Below are positions 1-10,255 of a DNA stretch of 64,000 nt, piece after piece. The position numbers and the translations under genes were made by a program. Origin of the DNA: Anticarsia gemmatalis (Eukaryota > Arthropoda > Insecta > Lepidoptera > Erebidae); assembly GCF_050436995.1 (NCBI RefSeq), contig NC_134763.1, positions 2,542,001 through 2,606,000 on the forward strand, written 5' to 3'. A model generated the notes under the pieces. The model did not search any database and was not told where the DNA came from. It saw only the letters and a program-made list of their open reading frames with translations. Every line of letters begins with the position of its first letter. Position 1 is the stretch's first letter.

Positions 1-107
1 GTCGTTTATATTTTATGATGTCATCTTGGTTTTATTATTCGCAATTTGTGTACCTCGTATTTTTTGGGGGTTTGTTTTAATTTAGTTTTTTCTTCTGTGA
101 CGTAGAG

Positions 108-250
108 GATCGATGGTGTAGTGGTAAAGGTGGAACTTTGATTTTTGAACTATTCATTGAATAAAATCTAGTTCAAGTTCGACATTTATGTTTTAGTGTA
201 TGTAATAATTTATGTTGTAGTGTATGTAATGAAGTATGTAAATGCTACCG
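108..250 (+). mobile_element. Decayed tRNA-derived SINE
   Basis: A box A-like motif, TGGTGTAGTGG, lies at 114-124 and a degenerate box B, GTTCAAGTTC, at 171-180. The spacing is near that of an internal RNA polymerase III promoter. Downstream the sequence turns into imperfect repeats of TTATGTTTTAGTGTATGTAA, as in a SINE tail. The intervening tRNA-like part no longer folds convincingly, so this is an old SINE head rather than a working tRNA gene. Confidence 0.4.
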
Positions 251-731
251 TACCGATTTCAAAATCTCATAAATTAATCAGACCGTTCTCAAAATGAGAA
301 GAGGAAAGGACGAATTTATATTGCAATTTTCTCGGAGTGAGACAAACATCATTTCAGTCAATACTTGCTATAAATAATTTTATACTATTGTTTGTAAAAT
401 TTTGTAGAATTTATTCTTAAAGCGGTCGTCTATTTCAAAATAGAATAAAGATAGGAAATAAAGTACAAGAATCAGCTGCAAAAGGAAACAACTGTCTATT
501 TACTCGACTGCGATAAGAAGGTTTGTCATTGATATCTCTATTTAAACAGTAAGTTTGCATTGTGTAATGAGTTTAATGACCTCTCATAGTCCCCTTTATT
601 TGCTCCTTTTATATTACTTGCTGAGTAAACATAGTTGACGTCTGATTGCATTCATATTTACTATTTTAAGGGTAGATCAAATAGTACTTGCAAGTTAGTA
701 ACTATAGCTTTGCCATGAAATGTTCGGAATC
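251..731. other. Unannotated AT-rich stretch
   Basis: No coding frame, repeat family or structured RNA was recognised here. The sequence is ordinary AT-rich single-copy-looking DNA. Confidence 0.6.
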
Positions 732-770
732 GAAAAATAAACATGCAACGCAAAGGTTAAAAAGTCATGA
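732..770 (+). mobile_element. Tiny Penelope-type 3' end fragment
   Basis: The string AAACATGCAACGCAAAGG followed by TTAAAAAGTCATG closely matches the last bases of the TSD-flanked insertion at 47896-48021. The short repeat ATCGAAA occurs on both sides (about 729 and 770) and may be a small target duplication. The fragment is too short for a firm call. Confidence 0.4.
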
Positions 771-2180
771 TCGAAATATTTTAGCAGAATAATTCTTCAA
801 CTGACACTATTTAAGCCTTCTAAATGATAATTTCATCAACTAAATGCAACATTCCGGATTCTCAAAATGTAAGTGATATAACAATAGCACCAATATTTTA
901 AGTCGCGCTACATAAATAATAATCAAGGATTTAGTTGGTCCATTTCAATTTCATAATCTAACTTTATCCCTACTATTAACTGCATTGTAAATCAATATAT
1001 AATATATCGTTCATTTACGACCATAATTGCTTACAGTTGCGTCAGTATTTCTCTTTAAAATTGTTTATTACGGTCATAATTTAATCAGGATTGAAATATA
1101 ATACGGTGGAAATTTTGAATAGAGGCACAAAGCAATAAAGATTGCTTTACGACAAATTTTGTACAATATTTGTATCATAAATCACATCTATGATCTGTTT
1201 TTGTGATGTTGTTCAACGGAAGTCTGATCTGTAGACAGTGGCTGCTTCAGCTTCGTCGTGTGACATAAAAATAACTCAGTAATCGTTAAAATGTCTCTGA
1301 GTTTCGGCGATAAAAACTTTTCTTGCCGTTTTAATTTTATGATGCAAGTTTAGATGATTGTTTATAATAAAACGTAATGGAGTTTGATGGTCCTTTGATT
1401 TTGATTGTAATTGTAAAATGTTTGAAATGAGTCGCAACAATATAACAATAGTAGAATAAGTCACTTAGTGAATTCTATAGGAATTCTACCTATAACCTGT
1501 TGGGGTGGTACTAAGAGTTTTGATAGTTTACTATTATTATTGTAAGCAATTTTTGATTAAAATATGAAATGTTTTTTCGATTTTATATTAAGCTGAAGAA
1601 TGAAATCTTGGTTATAATAATATGCTTACATTGCAGAACACTTAATATTTTTACTTTATGAAAATACCTTTGAGACGTAATTAATTAACAAAATCAATAC
1701 AAAATAGTAGTCATGAACAAGGAAGTCTGCAAAACAATAATTTAATTCCAAGCCAACTTTTATTCCAAAATACTAATCTATCTCCACCCAATATATGTAC
1801 ATTAAAATTCCATATAAGTAAACCGAAATGATCTCACAGGGATCAAAGAGCCAAAATTAGAAAGTTTCAAAGCTAAACGATAGACTCGATCAAATGTTTT
1901 CCAAATTGTATGTAAACACACATCAGTTGCAGAATATTTGTGTGTGTGAAACGTTTATGACCGGAACTTTTAAAATAACATGGCGCTGTTTGTGATGAAA
2001 CGAGAGAACATAGTAACCGTGATTTGGAGATAAATAATCATTGTCATATTGAAAATAAATTGATGGATAATGAAGCATTTTAAAAAGATACTACTAATAG
2101 TAGAGATACTAAGAATACTAACATAAACTTAAACAATATTATTAATGCTAAAGCGGTTTTGTTTGTCTTAATATCACGAA
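771..2180. other. Unannotated AT-rich stretch
   Basis: Nothing supportable was seen. The 62-codon minus-strand frame at 1276-1464 is Lys/Asn/Ile-rich and has no recognisable domain, so it is treated as chance. Confidence 0.55.
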
Positions 2181-2240
2181 GGAGATCAGAATTTCCTCTC
2201 ATCTTTAATGGGTTAAAGATGAGAGGAAATTCTGATCTCC
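2181..2240. repeat. Perfect 28-bp-arm palindrome (hairpin)
   Basis: The left arm, 2181-2208, starts GGAGATCAGAATTTCC. The right arm, 2213-2240, is its exact reverse complement, and a 4-base TGGG loop separates them. Pairing stops abruptly at both ends: the flanks CACGAA and AAAAGA do not pair. As RNA it would form a perfect 28-bp stem. The perfection suggests recent origin, for example by template switching during replication. No known MITE end or target duplication was seen. Confidence 0.9.
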
Positions 2241-4850
2241 AAAAGAATACAGGCATATTTTTTTAAAGACATAAATTAACCACATTTAGTATTATAACAA
2301 CACAATGTCACAAATTTTAGCCGCTTCAAAACTATTTGGATTTAGGTTCATATCCTTACAAACCCGGCCAATTTTAATATTTATTGGTTTCAAACATGCC
2401 TGTACAGCTAAATCTAAATTGATATATTTCAGGATCCAGCTTAACTTAGGGCCAGAATAAAGGAATTGTCCTCAACCCAGAAACAAAAACGTATACTCAT
2501 TAAACTACACCAGAATAAAATTTTACCCGACTTATTAACAAAAATCACAAAATGTTCGACAGTGATACAAATAAAATGAGTCAAAATAATGAATAAATCG
2601 CTGAAAATAAAATAAACAATGAAACCAACCATTACTTGTCGAATGATAAAAGTAAATAATTTCTGTAAAAGCCGAACAGTATAAATTAAAGTAATTCAAA
2701 ATATGTAAATCTGAACAATTTATTGTAAAGATTAAATGCGTGTTATTTTAAACTGAGATTGCAAATGTAAACTACTGATATTTGCATTTTAAAGAAAAAA
2801 ATAATTTATTGTAGAACACATTGCAGTTATTTTTCGGTTCCCAAGTTGCTCTTTCATCATTTGTCCTGTACGAAAAAACGTTACCTGCTGAAGTTTGTTA
2901 TCGTTGTCACTATTAATATGGTAATTTTAATATAACTAGAACTTTTTTATCAATAATACTGCGATTTTTTAAAGTATTCGGTACTTTACTTAAATGACTT
3001 AATTTTACTTACGTTTAAAAAGTGACTTGTTTTTATTTGATCATGTGTGTACGAGCTAAATTAGAATAAACTTATTAGAAAGATACACAAATCTTAAGAA
3101 CAATATAGTAAAGTTTTGAAATACTTTCTGTAAACGTACTTCATATTCATCAATATACTGAAGACCAAAAATATTCAAAAAGCTGATTATACAATAATGA
3201 TAATATAAAAATCATCATAAATAATCTATAAATCATTTCTCATACATTGCTCTTTTTATCCATTTTTGAGACTCCCACCTGTATAATTTACATGTATCAT
3301 CATGCAGAATAAAAATTGTATCGCCCTGATCAATGTATTTTAAAATGTATTACTTGGTTTGTTTGTATTTTGTGAAACAGATGGGAATATTTATGGCTCA
3401 GACAGCCGATGACGATTTTAATGAGCGCCCTTGATTTATGAGCTTTTGAACGGGGACCTTTTAATATTGGAATACGTAAAAGTTTCGGTAGAGATCGTCG
3501 TTGCATCTCCTTTGTCACTGTTTAAAAATGTTATATTTTTGTATTAGTTTATTATTAGTGATTGTTTCAGGCTTTAAAGGAGGCACGCACATCTTAACGT
3601 ACGTAACTTATATTATTTAAAGTTGTCGATTTCGATATCGATTTTTGTTGTGGGTTATGTTAATATACATATCATAAACGTTACTTGCTATTGCTTTTGA
3701 AACTATCTTACCGGCTTTACTTACTTCATAATTTGAATCAGATTGTAAATAAGACATAGATATTTTTTACAAACTTACGTTGACTGTAAATCTATTTTTT
3801 TTTATCGCTAGAACCTACAGACAATGCAAGAATAATCAAAAAGACAATAAAAATATCTACCACGAAAATAATCTGGCAATGAAACAACAGTTCTTAAAGC
3901 AAACGAATAAGTCAACAATCAACACTTAGTCACAAGTATTAAAACAATAGCCAAAGAAAATAAATAAACATGAATATACCCAGTAATGTTAATAATAAAT
4001 CCGTCTTTACATACATTTGAATCCCAAATGAGGTAAACAGGAACCCTGAGATAGTTTAAAAACATTCGTTTACAAAGTTTCAGTTAATTATCACTTAATT
4101 AAGCTAATTAAAATGTTTTATGTACTAGTTTAACGTGTGGTCTTACGTGTGGATAACGACCAATTTATTTTTAAAAACTTCAAGATGGAAGTTTTAAATC
4201 TAATAGAGATTTATATTTAGTACTATAGTTGTTCCCGTGGCATTGAGTACCTATATAATTATGCATTATATGTATACTAGATTTTCTTTACTTTAGGATA
4301 GAAAATGTATGAAAATTGGAAAATAAATTCAATTTCAGAATTTGGTACAATCTAACTCGGTTACTGCCAATTAGGAGCTACAAAGAACGCTACTGTTCTG
4401 TATTCCAGTTTTACCTGAACTTCGGCTACCGCGTGTCTAGATAAATTCTAATTATTTAGGCTAAAAAACGATTGTATATTAATTGTCAATTTAGTCATTG
4501 CTAGCATAATTTTGTTTTTAATTCTACCTTAATACTTTAATGCCTCCATTTACATCTGCACCTATTATATTTTGAAATCCACAAATCATATTTTCTTCTT
4601 CGACAATATTCCGTGTTTGTAAACAATATCAATCAAACTCAGCAGCCGCTATAAAACCTGACAAATACAATAATAACAACAGGCAAACAGAATCTGATAC
4701 AACACAATTCACTGCAATAGATATTTCTCAAACAGCTATTGAACTAACTGCATCTATTGTGGAAAGCTTTACAAGTGCTAATAAAAGCAACGTCACCTCC
4801 ATTGTACGTATTGTCGTTTTAAAAATCACTCCACAGAGGTTGTAAAACAA
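2241..4850. other. Unannotated AT-rich stretch
   Basis: No gene or repeat family was recognised. A weak exon-like segment at 3571-3602 (acceptor GATTGTTTCAG, donor GTAACT, one open frame) was noted but has a poor pyrimidine tract and is not called. Confidence 0.5.
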
Positions 4851-5108
4851 TTCACATACATAACATCACACCTGTCTTACCCTAAGGTGTAGGCAGAGGT
4901 TTACAATATTAGTCCTAAGAAACAGGGGCGAGCATATTGCCATATAATACCGGACACGTTACGTTTGGGCCACATGTATGTATGTATTTATATTATAATA
5001 TTTTCAATGGTAGCCCAGGTAGGTCAGGCATTGTATCATTTTACTTTACTCGTGAATCGAACCCATGATTTCGCTGTCTGCCAGTATACAACGCCTGCAC
5101 GAGACAGT
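4851..5108 (-). mobile_element. tRNA-derived SINE, minus strand
   Basis: Read on the minus strand, a tRNA-like head carries a good box B (GGGTTCGATTC at about 5046-5056) and a poor box A near 5090-5100. The body contains CCTGGGCTACC and a CATGTGGCCC stretch, and the 3' part reads GCCTACACCTTAGGG then GTGTGATGTTATGTATG. I recognise this body and tail as a common lepidopteran SINE type. A fragment of the same 3' tail recurs at 28757-28805. No clear target duplication was found. Confidence 0.55.
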
Positions 5109-5889
5109 TAAAACAATTTTTCTCAGAAACGTACAACTAAACTCCTTTCACTATTTTTATGGGTTCACTCTAATGAGTAGGTGATAATTGAAGCTTCCTT
5201 TAGGATGTTTATAAAAGGCTCTTTAATTTGGTTTTGTGTTTCGTTTGCATTCAATGTTTGTTTGGCCTGAATTAGGACTATTGGTTTCGGTAATGTAAGA
5301 GCACTTTAACGTTTTGAACAACATTGTATTAACTACAGAAGTTGTTGTTTTTGTTGATGTGTATCCGTTGACATGTCTTAACGACAAAAAAATAAAAATC
5401 CATTAGCTCTGAACTTATTACTAAATTACAATCAAATAAAATATGTACAGGCATAGACAAAATATACATATTGTCACATTTTCAAAATCATTTTACTAAT
5501 AGTGCACATGCAACGTTTGAAAGCTAGCAATTTTATCAATGAAAAGTAAAAACTGTAAAATTCCTATTGTATCTATATTAATTTCAATGCGTATTGTTGC
5601 TTGACTATAGCAAAAATTAAATTTATATTTTTATACAAAAAAAGTATGGTTGAAAATGTGACTGTGAATTCTACACAGATACTTTTCAATTTAAATCCCT
5701 ATTTAAAGATTATTCAAATATTTAAATTATTTCAAAACTATTTGCACAATTTATCTTTACTTTGGTATCTGGAGATTTCATTCTAAATCGAAATGAATTT
5801 TAGTTATTTTAATACTGGGATGATATTGTTTTAAAAAACAATCTCAATTGTATAATATAACTTTAAGTAGAAATGTTTTTTATAAATAG
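5109..5889. other. Unannotated AT-rich stretch
   Basis: No supportable feature. The 61-codon frame at 5601-5786 is Phe/Ile/Leu/Asn-rich and looks like chance. Confidence 0.55.
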
Positions 5890-6101
5890 TTTTTTTTAAA
5901 GGCAAATCCCGCAATAACAATTGCTCTTGAGTCGCGGGGACTGTTAAAAAACATATAACAACGGGCACTAAGTACAACCAGACCCGAAACAACTATTTGT
6001 GAATCGCACAAATAATTGTTCCGTGTGGGAATCGAACCCATGACCTCTCGACGCAATGTGTTGGCATGGTAACTTCAACCGTTGCGCCACGGAGTAACGG
6101 C
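5890..6101 (-). mobile_element. tRNA-derived SINE with poly-A tail, minus strand
   Basis: On the minus strand the element begins near 6101 with box A TGGCGCAACGG (6079-6089) and box B GGTTCGATTCC (6028-6038). A tRNA-unrelated body follows (GTCTGGTTGT, then CCCCGCGACTCAAGAGC), ending in an A-run seen as T at 5891-5897. It is the same family as 25738-25961 and 63470-63625. Internal pol III promoters plus an A-tail indicate mobilisation by a partner LINE. The short minus-strand frame across it is repeat-derived, not a gene. Confidence 0.75.
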
Positions 6102-7296
6102 AATTTGTATTTAAATACCAATTTAATAATACATTAATAGTACAATACAAATTGTCCTAATAAGACTCGAAAAGAAACCACAGAAAAACATCTCCAAAAT
6201 ATTAATAGGAAATCTTATCTTAATTAAAACGCTTAATGCATTAATTCCTTAATCGATTCCATACAAATTTCTTCTTTAACATAATTATACTTCATTTAAT
6301 AATACAATCTCTGGGATATTGCTTTCCTTATCTCTCCTTCAGTTATCTTTACAAGATAATATCTCTGTCCTTGTCTTTTATTGCGTTCTAACCAGTCTTC
6401 TGGAATTAAGCTAGGTATTTAGGCTTTAAGAACTTGTATCCGAGTCGCCTCTTTATTTTCATCTTGTTGGACCATTTTGTTTTACAAAGTTTCTTTTGAA
6501 TGTTCGAACATTTGTTATTTCTTTAGAATATTTTTATAAATGCCTGCGTTGTTTTGCCTGCGTGGGTTGTTATTGTTTACGTAAATTACTTATGTCTTTT
6601 GCAGTAATAAAAATTATAATTCTGCCAAATCTACTTACGTTTAGTAGTTATTGGATCTATTTGCAAAACCTGCATTCGTTTCGGATTCATTTGCGCTTTG
6701 CCTTGTTCTGAAAACGCCTTATTGGCGAAATGACCTATTCTACTTTGAACTCATTCAAAAAGTTTAACGAAAAGAATAATCCTTATGAAAAAAGTATTCA
6801 GTAATAAGTAAGTATAATTTCGCAGACTATTGCAAAAAAACTATTTTACAATATTAAGGGCATGTTTGACAGTTAGTACAGTAGTAGTTTCACACATAAG
6901 CGAAAGTATGAAAATAATTGTCAGAATTTCATCTATTAAGCCATTTGATAGATATTAAGAAGTGGTGCACCACCTCTTAAATATCATCTATACATGGCCT
7001 TAAGGCTACTGAGAGCAGGCACAATTTTATTAAGACATCAGCTTGAAAATATCACCTAACCGATCAATTAAAACTTGCTCCACCAGATCACTACAAATAA
7101 ATTAGAAAGCCAACAGCAAATCTAAATAGTTATTCTGAAACTTATTAGCCGCTCAGATATCGTAAGTTCTATCTAATGAACGAGCTCGCGAGTTACTGTG
7201 CAATTACGGCCGAGTATTTGCATAAAATCTAACCAACGTCGGCTGATGCATTAGGCAAGTTACACGGAAGTTTTGTTGCTGGAAAACGTTGTGAAA
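6102..7296. other. Unannotated AT-rich stretch
   Basis: Only low-complexity AT-rich sequence was seen. The frame at 6496-6711 is rich in Phe, Cys and Leu and lacks any domain. Confidence 0.55.
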
Positions 7297-7420
7297 TTAG
7301 TGTCTGACACTTAATGTTTTTAAACTCTCGCGACTAGTACACATAATATTATAATGCAACGGGTCTTATACGCGATTGAAAATTTAAAGGTTAGGATACC
7401 TTATCTTAGTGTCTGACACT
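7297..7420 (-). mobile_element. Penelope-type 3' fragment with exact 15-bp target duplication
   Basis: The 15-mer TTAGTGTCTGACACT occurs at 7297-7311 and again at 7406-7420, flanking a 94-bp insert (7312-7405). Read on the minus strand the insert contains AGACCCGTTGCATTATAATA and ends CGCGAGAGTTTAAAA. The first string matches the repeat at 28968-29100, and the second matches the end of the insertion at 47896-48021. It is therefore a 5'-truncated retroelement copy made by target-primed insertion. The Penelope-like assignment rests on linkage of the same 3' motifs to a coding remnant at 38184-38510. Confidence 0.7.
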
Positions 7421-8271
7421 ACAAAAATACGCTTTGGACGATATGCTTGAATATAAAAAGGTCAACGGTTTAAAAGACGAAATATATGTCAGAGATGTTT
7501 TAGCAAGTATAATTATTTTTAGGGACGAGTAAACTACGGTTTCACCGCTTTGAAATAAGTATCGCCCTTGTTTTATCAGTTCTAAGTAAGTATCAATTAA
7601 GCAAGTAGAGTTCCGACATAATTTATTTGTTTTCATACATGCATTCGCTGTCATTTAATCTATCAGAAACTTATCCATTAACCATGAAATTGGGTCTTAA
7701 TTTAAAAAATTCTGAGTATGGCTTGCAGAAACCTATTGTCGAGTCTAACAAAACCACCGAGATAACCATCGTATAATCAGGTTAATATCAAAATGATCCC
7801 TCTATAAAATTTTCCGACAACAGTTGTAAAATAAAACAAATTAATTAAAAATCTGGGTTAAAAACTTGACGCTAACCAATCTTGTTATTAATTAGATACT
7901 CACCAAACTGAACCAGTAAATATAATAACCTAATATACACATTCGGTCATTCAAAAGTTTACCTTTAACTTAATTTATCTCACTCTTGGTTCCAAATTTC
8001 TCGAAATTTTCTTCTCCGTTTCTTCCAAATAAATGCTCAGTGCCTTCTAGTACTCCAGTTTCATTGTCTTCATCTATCGCCTCGATGCGGGAGATTACGT
8101 CACCACATTATCGCAGCCGCATTGTGGTCGTTACAGTGCATGTCCAATTTTATGGTTTCCCGTAACATGTGCAACAACCATGCAAATTGAATTGATAAAG
8201 GTTTTGGTGACATTGTTTCAGTTTTGAAATCAATATCGCGTTTTGTTAAGTGTAAGTTTGGAGTAAAATTT
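7421..8271. other. Unannotated stretch
   Basis: No feature was recognised. The 82-codon minus-strand frame at 7406-7654 begins in ordinary DNA, ends inside the neighbouring target duplication and shows no domain. Confidence 0.55.
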
Positions 8272-8480
8272 TCGCATACTAATATTATAAAATTTACGAA
8301 TATTACAAAATTGTAGAGTTCGTTTGTTTGTTTTGTTGAATGCGCTAATCTCAGGAACTACTGGTGCGAATTGAAAAATTATGTTACTTTTGAGGATATT
8401 TATTGAGGAAGGGAATAGGCAAGCTAGGACCAATAGGAGCAAAGACGCAATAGTTGGCGTAATCGGGTCAGCTTGTAGAT
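8272..8480 (+). mobile_element. Decayed Helitron-type element
   Basis: CATACTAATATTATAAA, a GTTTGTTTG run and GCGCTAATCTCAGGAACTAC match the 5' half of the full-length copies at 17611 and 31042. GACCAATAGGAGCA comes from the internal region. The 3' hairpin and CTAG end are gone. Its minus-strand frame (8230-8514) reads VVPEISAFNKTNKRTLQF. The sister copy at 57753-58006 gives a look-alike peptide, so the frame is a by-product of the repeat. Confidence 0.7.
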
Positions 8481-9237
8481 ACATAAAATATGCAATAATA
8501 AGTATTGTTATCATATACGACAGAAATTTAAAACGCCACTTGCTACGATCTCTACTAGGTTCCGCTTATTGATATTGATAGGTACATCCTTTTGTGTGTA
8601 GTTTATTTTACAGTGAATAACGATCAGTAAAAAATTAGCTTAGCATGCTTATGAAGATTTTGTGTCAACGTTTTATAATATTTTGTTTTATTTTAAAAGG
8701 AGGATAAACCTAGATAGTTTAAAAAGTAAGATACAGACACATTTTTCTTCGGGAAAAAGATTTTGTTTTCCACGCTTTAAAGTCGTTCAAATCTCACTAG
8801 ATCGAGCAAATCGCCCATAAATAAACCAACACAATCAGCTTAATAGAAAAAAGAGTAATATAATACGCATTGTTATTTACTCACATTGAAACCTAATGTG
8901 AGGATTCGATAAAACGAAAACGTGGCTAAAGTAACGATAAACCTTTGTAACAGCCATTCTACCCTCGGTGAGTTTAGTGATGTGGCTACTCGAGTAGATT
9001 AGATGATTGGATATCGAAACGGGTCGAGTAATTGACTTGAGTACGTAATTGTTTGGGTAAATAAAATAATTGGGAATTTGAATAATTTGAACTGTATACA
9101 GATGTGTATAGATTTTGAGATATTTATTTGTATTTTATCGAAAGCATAGAGCATACTTTTGTATTTAGTTGCTGTTTAGAGTTTTACTATTCTTTAGGTA
9201 AATGTTGGTTTATATTTATTTTTTATATGTTTTAGAT
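8481..9237. other. Unannotated stretch
   Basis: No gene or repeat family was recognised. A small 8-bp-arm hairpin (CTCACATT / AATGTGAG) lies near 8880-8902. Confidence 0.5.
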
Positions 9238-9324
9238 AAAATATAAAATTTGCGTAAAATTCAAGCCTGATCTAAATATTTCAATAAAATTTGTAAGCCT
9301 TTCTTTACGCAAATTTTATATTTT
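9238..9324. repeat. Inverted repeat with perfect 21-bp arms
   Basis: The arm AAAATATAAAATTTGCGTAA plus A at 9238-9258 is the exact reverse complement of 9304-9324. They are separated by 45 bases that contain the partial mirror AAGCC...GTAAGCC. It may be a very short MITE or the stem of a longer fold. No target duplication was recognised. Confidence 0.75.
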
Positions 9325-9527
9325 GTGGCATAATTAGTGAAAATCTCAATTTATTTACACATTCTCTTAATATTTTTTAAATATTTAAAAATTTGTAGGC
9401 CTAAAGAATTTCATATTTTAATTTTGTCAAATTCAAATATGTGTCAAACGTGAATCAGTAAAACGCTAAAAAAACGTAAACCGTAAAAAAAATCTTCTAA
9501 AATACCTTTAAAGCGTCCCCTCCCTAG

Positions 9528-9604
9528 AATACCGTCGGAACGACGACGTAAAGTAAATTGCACACATCCTTATCTGAAATGTTGGGCCCTTCACCGCTTT
9601 GCCG
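9528..9604 (+). other. Exon-like segment (77 nt) with strong splice sites
   Basis: It is preceded by a pyrimidine-rich acceptor, CGTCCCCTCCCTAG, and followed by the consensus donor CCG|GTAAGT. One frame is open throughout (one leading base, 25 codons, one trailing base), coding for CTHPYLKCWALHRFA at its end. The segment is much more GC-rich than its flanks. Its trailing G would join the leading AT of the 38-nt segment at 23559 to make an Asp codon, so the two are phase-compatible. I do not recognise the peptide, and chance pairing of cryptic sites is possible. Confidence 0.25.
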
Positions 9605-10028
9605 GTAAGTTATGAATTTTCAATACGACCCAAATGTAACACCAATCAGATATCTGAGCATTAACATTTATCTGCTGTGTGGGTAATTTGTTTGTATGTA
9701 TGTATGTAGATTTTTGGGGTAATTTCGTAATTGTATTGCTTTGGAGAAACGGTGCTAGCTGAGGAAGATTTTTGTAGATTTAGGAAAAGATGGCAAGGCT
9801 ATAGGTATAAGGTATTGCTCAAATTTTGAGCAGCACAATTACCATGTTAGGAGATCTGTATGAAAGATTGAAAAATCATGATGTATACGTACATATGTCA
9901 TAAGTGATGATACCTCTAACAATGAAATGAATATCGGGATATTTTTGTTTGCCAAATTCTTATTGGAATCGTAAATGTCTCATGTTCAATGAGAAACGTG
10001 CTATGAAAGTCAATCTATACTGATATTA

Positions 10029-10255
10029 TCTATACTAATATTATAAAGCTGAAGAGTGTGTTTGTTTGTTTGTTTGTTTGTTTGAACGCGCTAATCTCAG
10101 AAACTACTGATCCGATTTGAAAAATTATTTCAGTGTTAGATAGCCTATTTATCGAGGAAGGTTATAGGCTATATATATCATCACGCTACGACCAATAGGA
10201 GCAGAGTACCAGTAAAAAATGTTACAAAAACGGGGAAAAAGTTGACCCATTCTCG
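10029..10255 (+). mobile_element. Helitron-type element, 3'-truncated
   Basis: It starts with TC at 10029-10030 after an A, as TCTATACTAATATTATAAAG, then (GTTT)n, GAACGCGCTAATCTCAG, GATCCGATTTGAAAAATT and ACGACCAATAGGAGCAGAG. Identity to the other copies stops after TTGACCCATTCTC near 10255, so the 3' hairpin and CTAG terminus are missing. It has no coding capacity and depends on an autonomous Helitron for movement. Confidence 0.8.

Noticed and set aside
3571..3602. 32-nt exon-like segment with open frame FKGGTHILTY
   Set aside because: Weak pyrimidine tract and a non-consensus donor (GTAACT); phase does not fit the other candidates.
10060..10085. (GTTT)n arrays as CRISPR-like or satellite repeats
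   Set aside because: They are the internal simple repeat of the Helitron family and occur in every copy at the same place.
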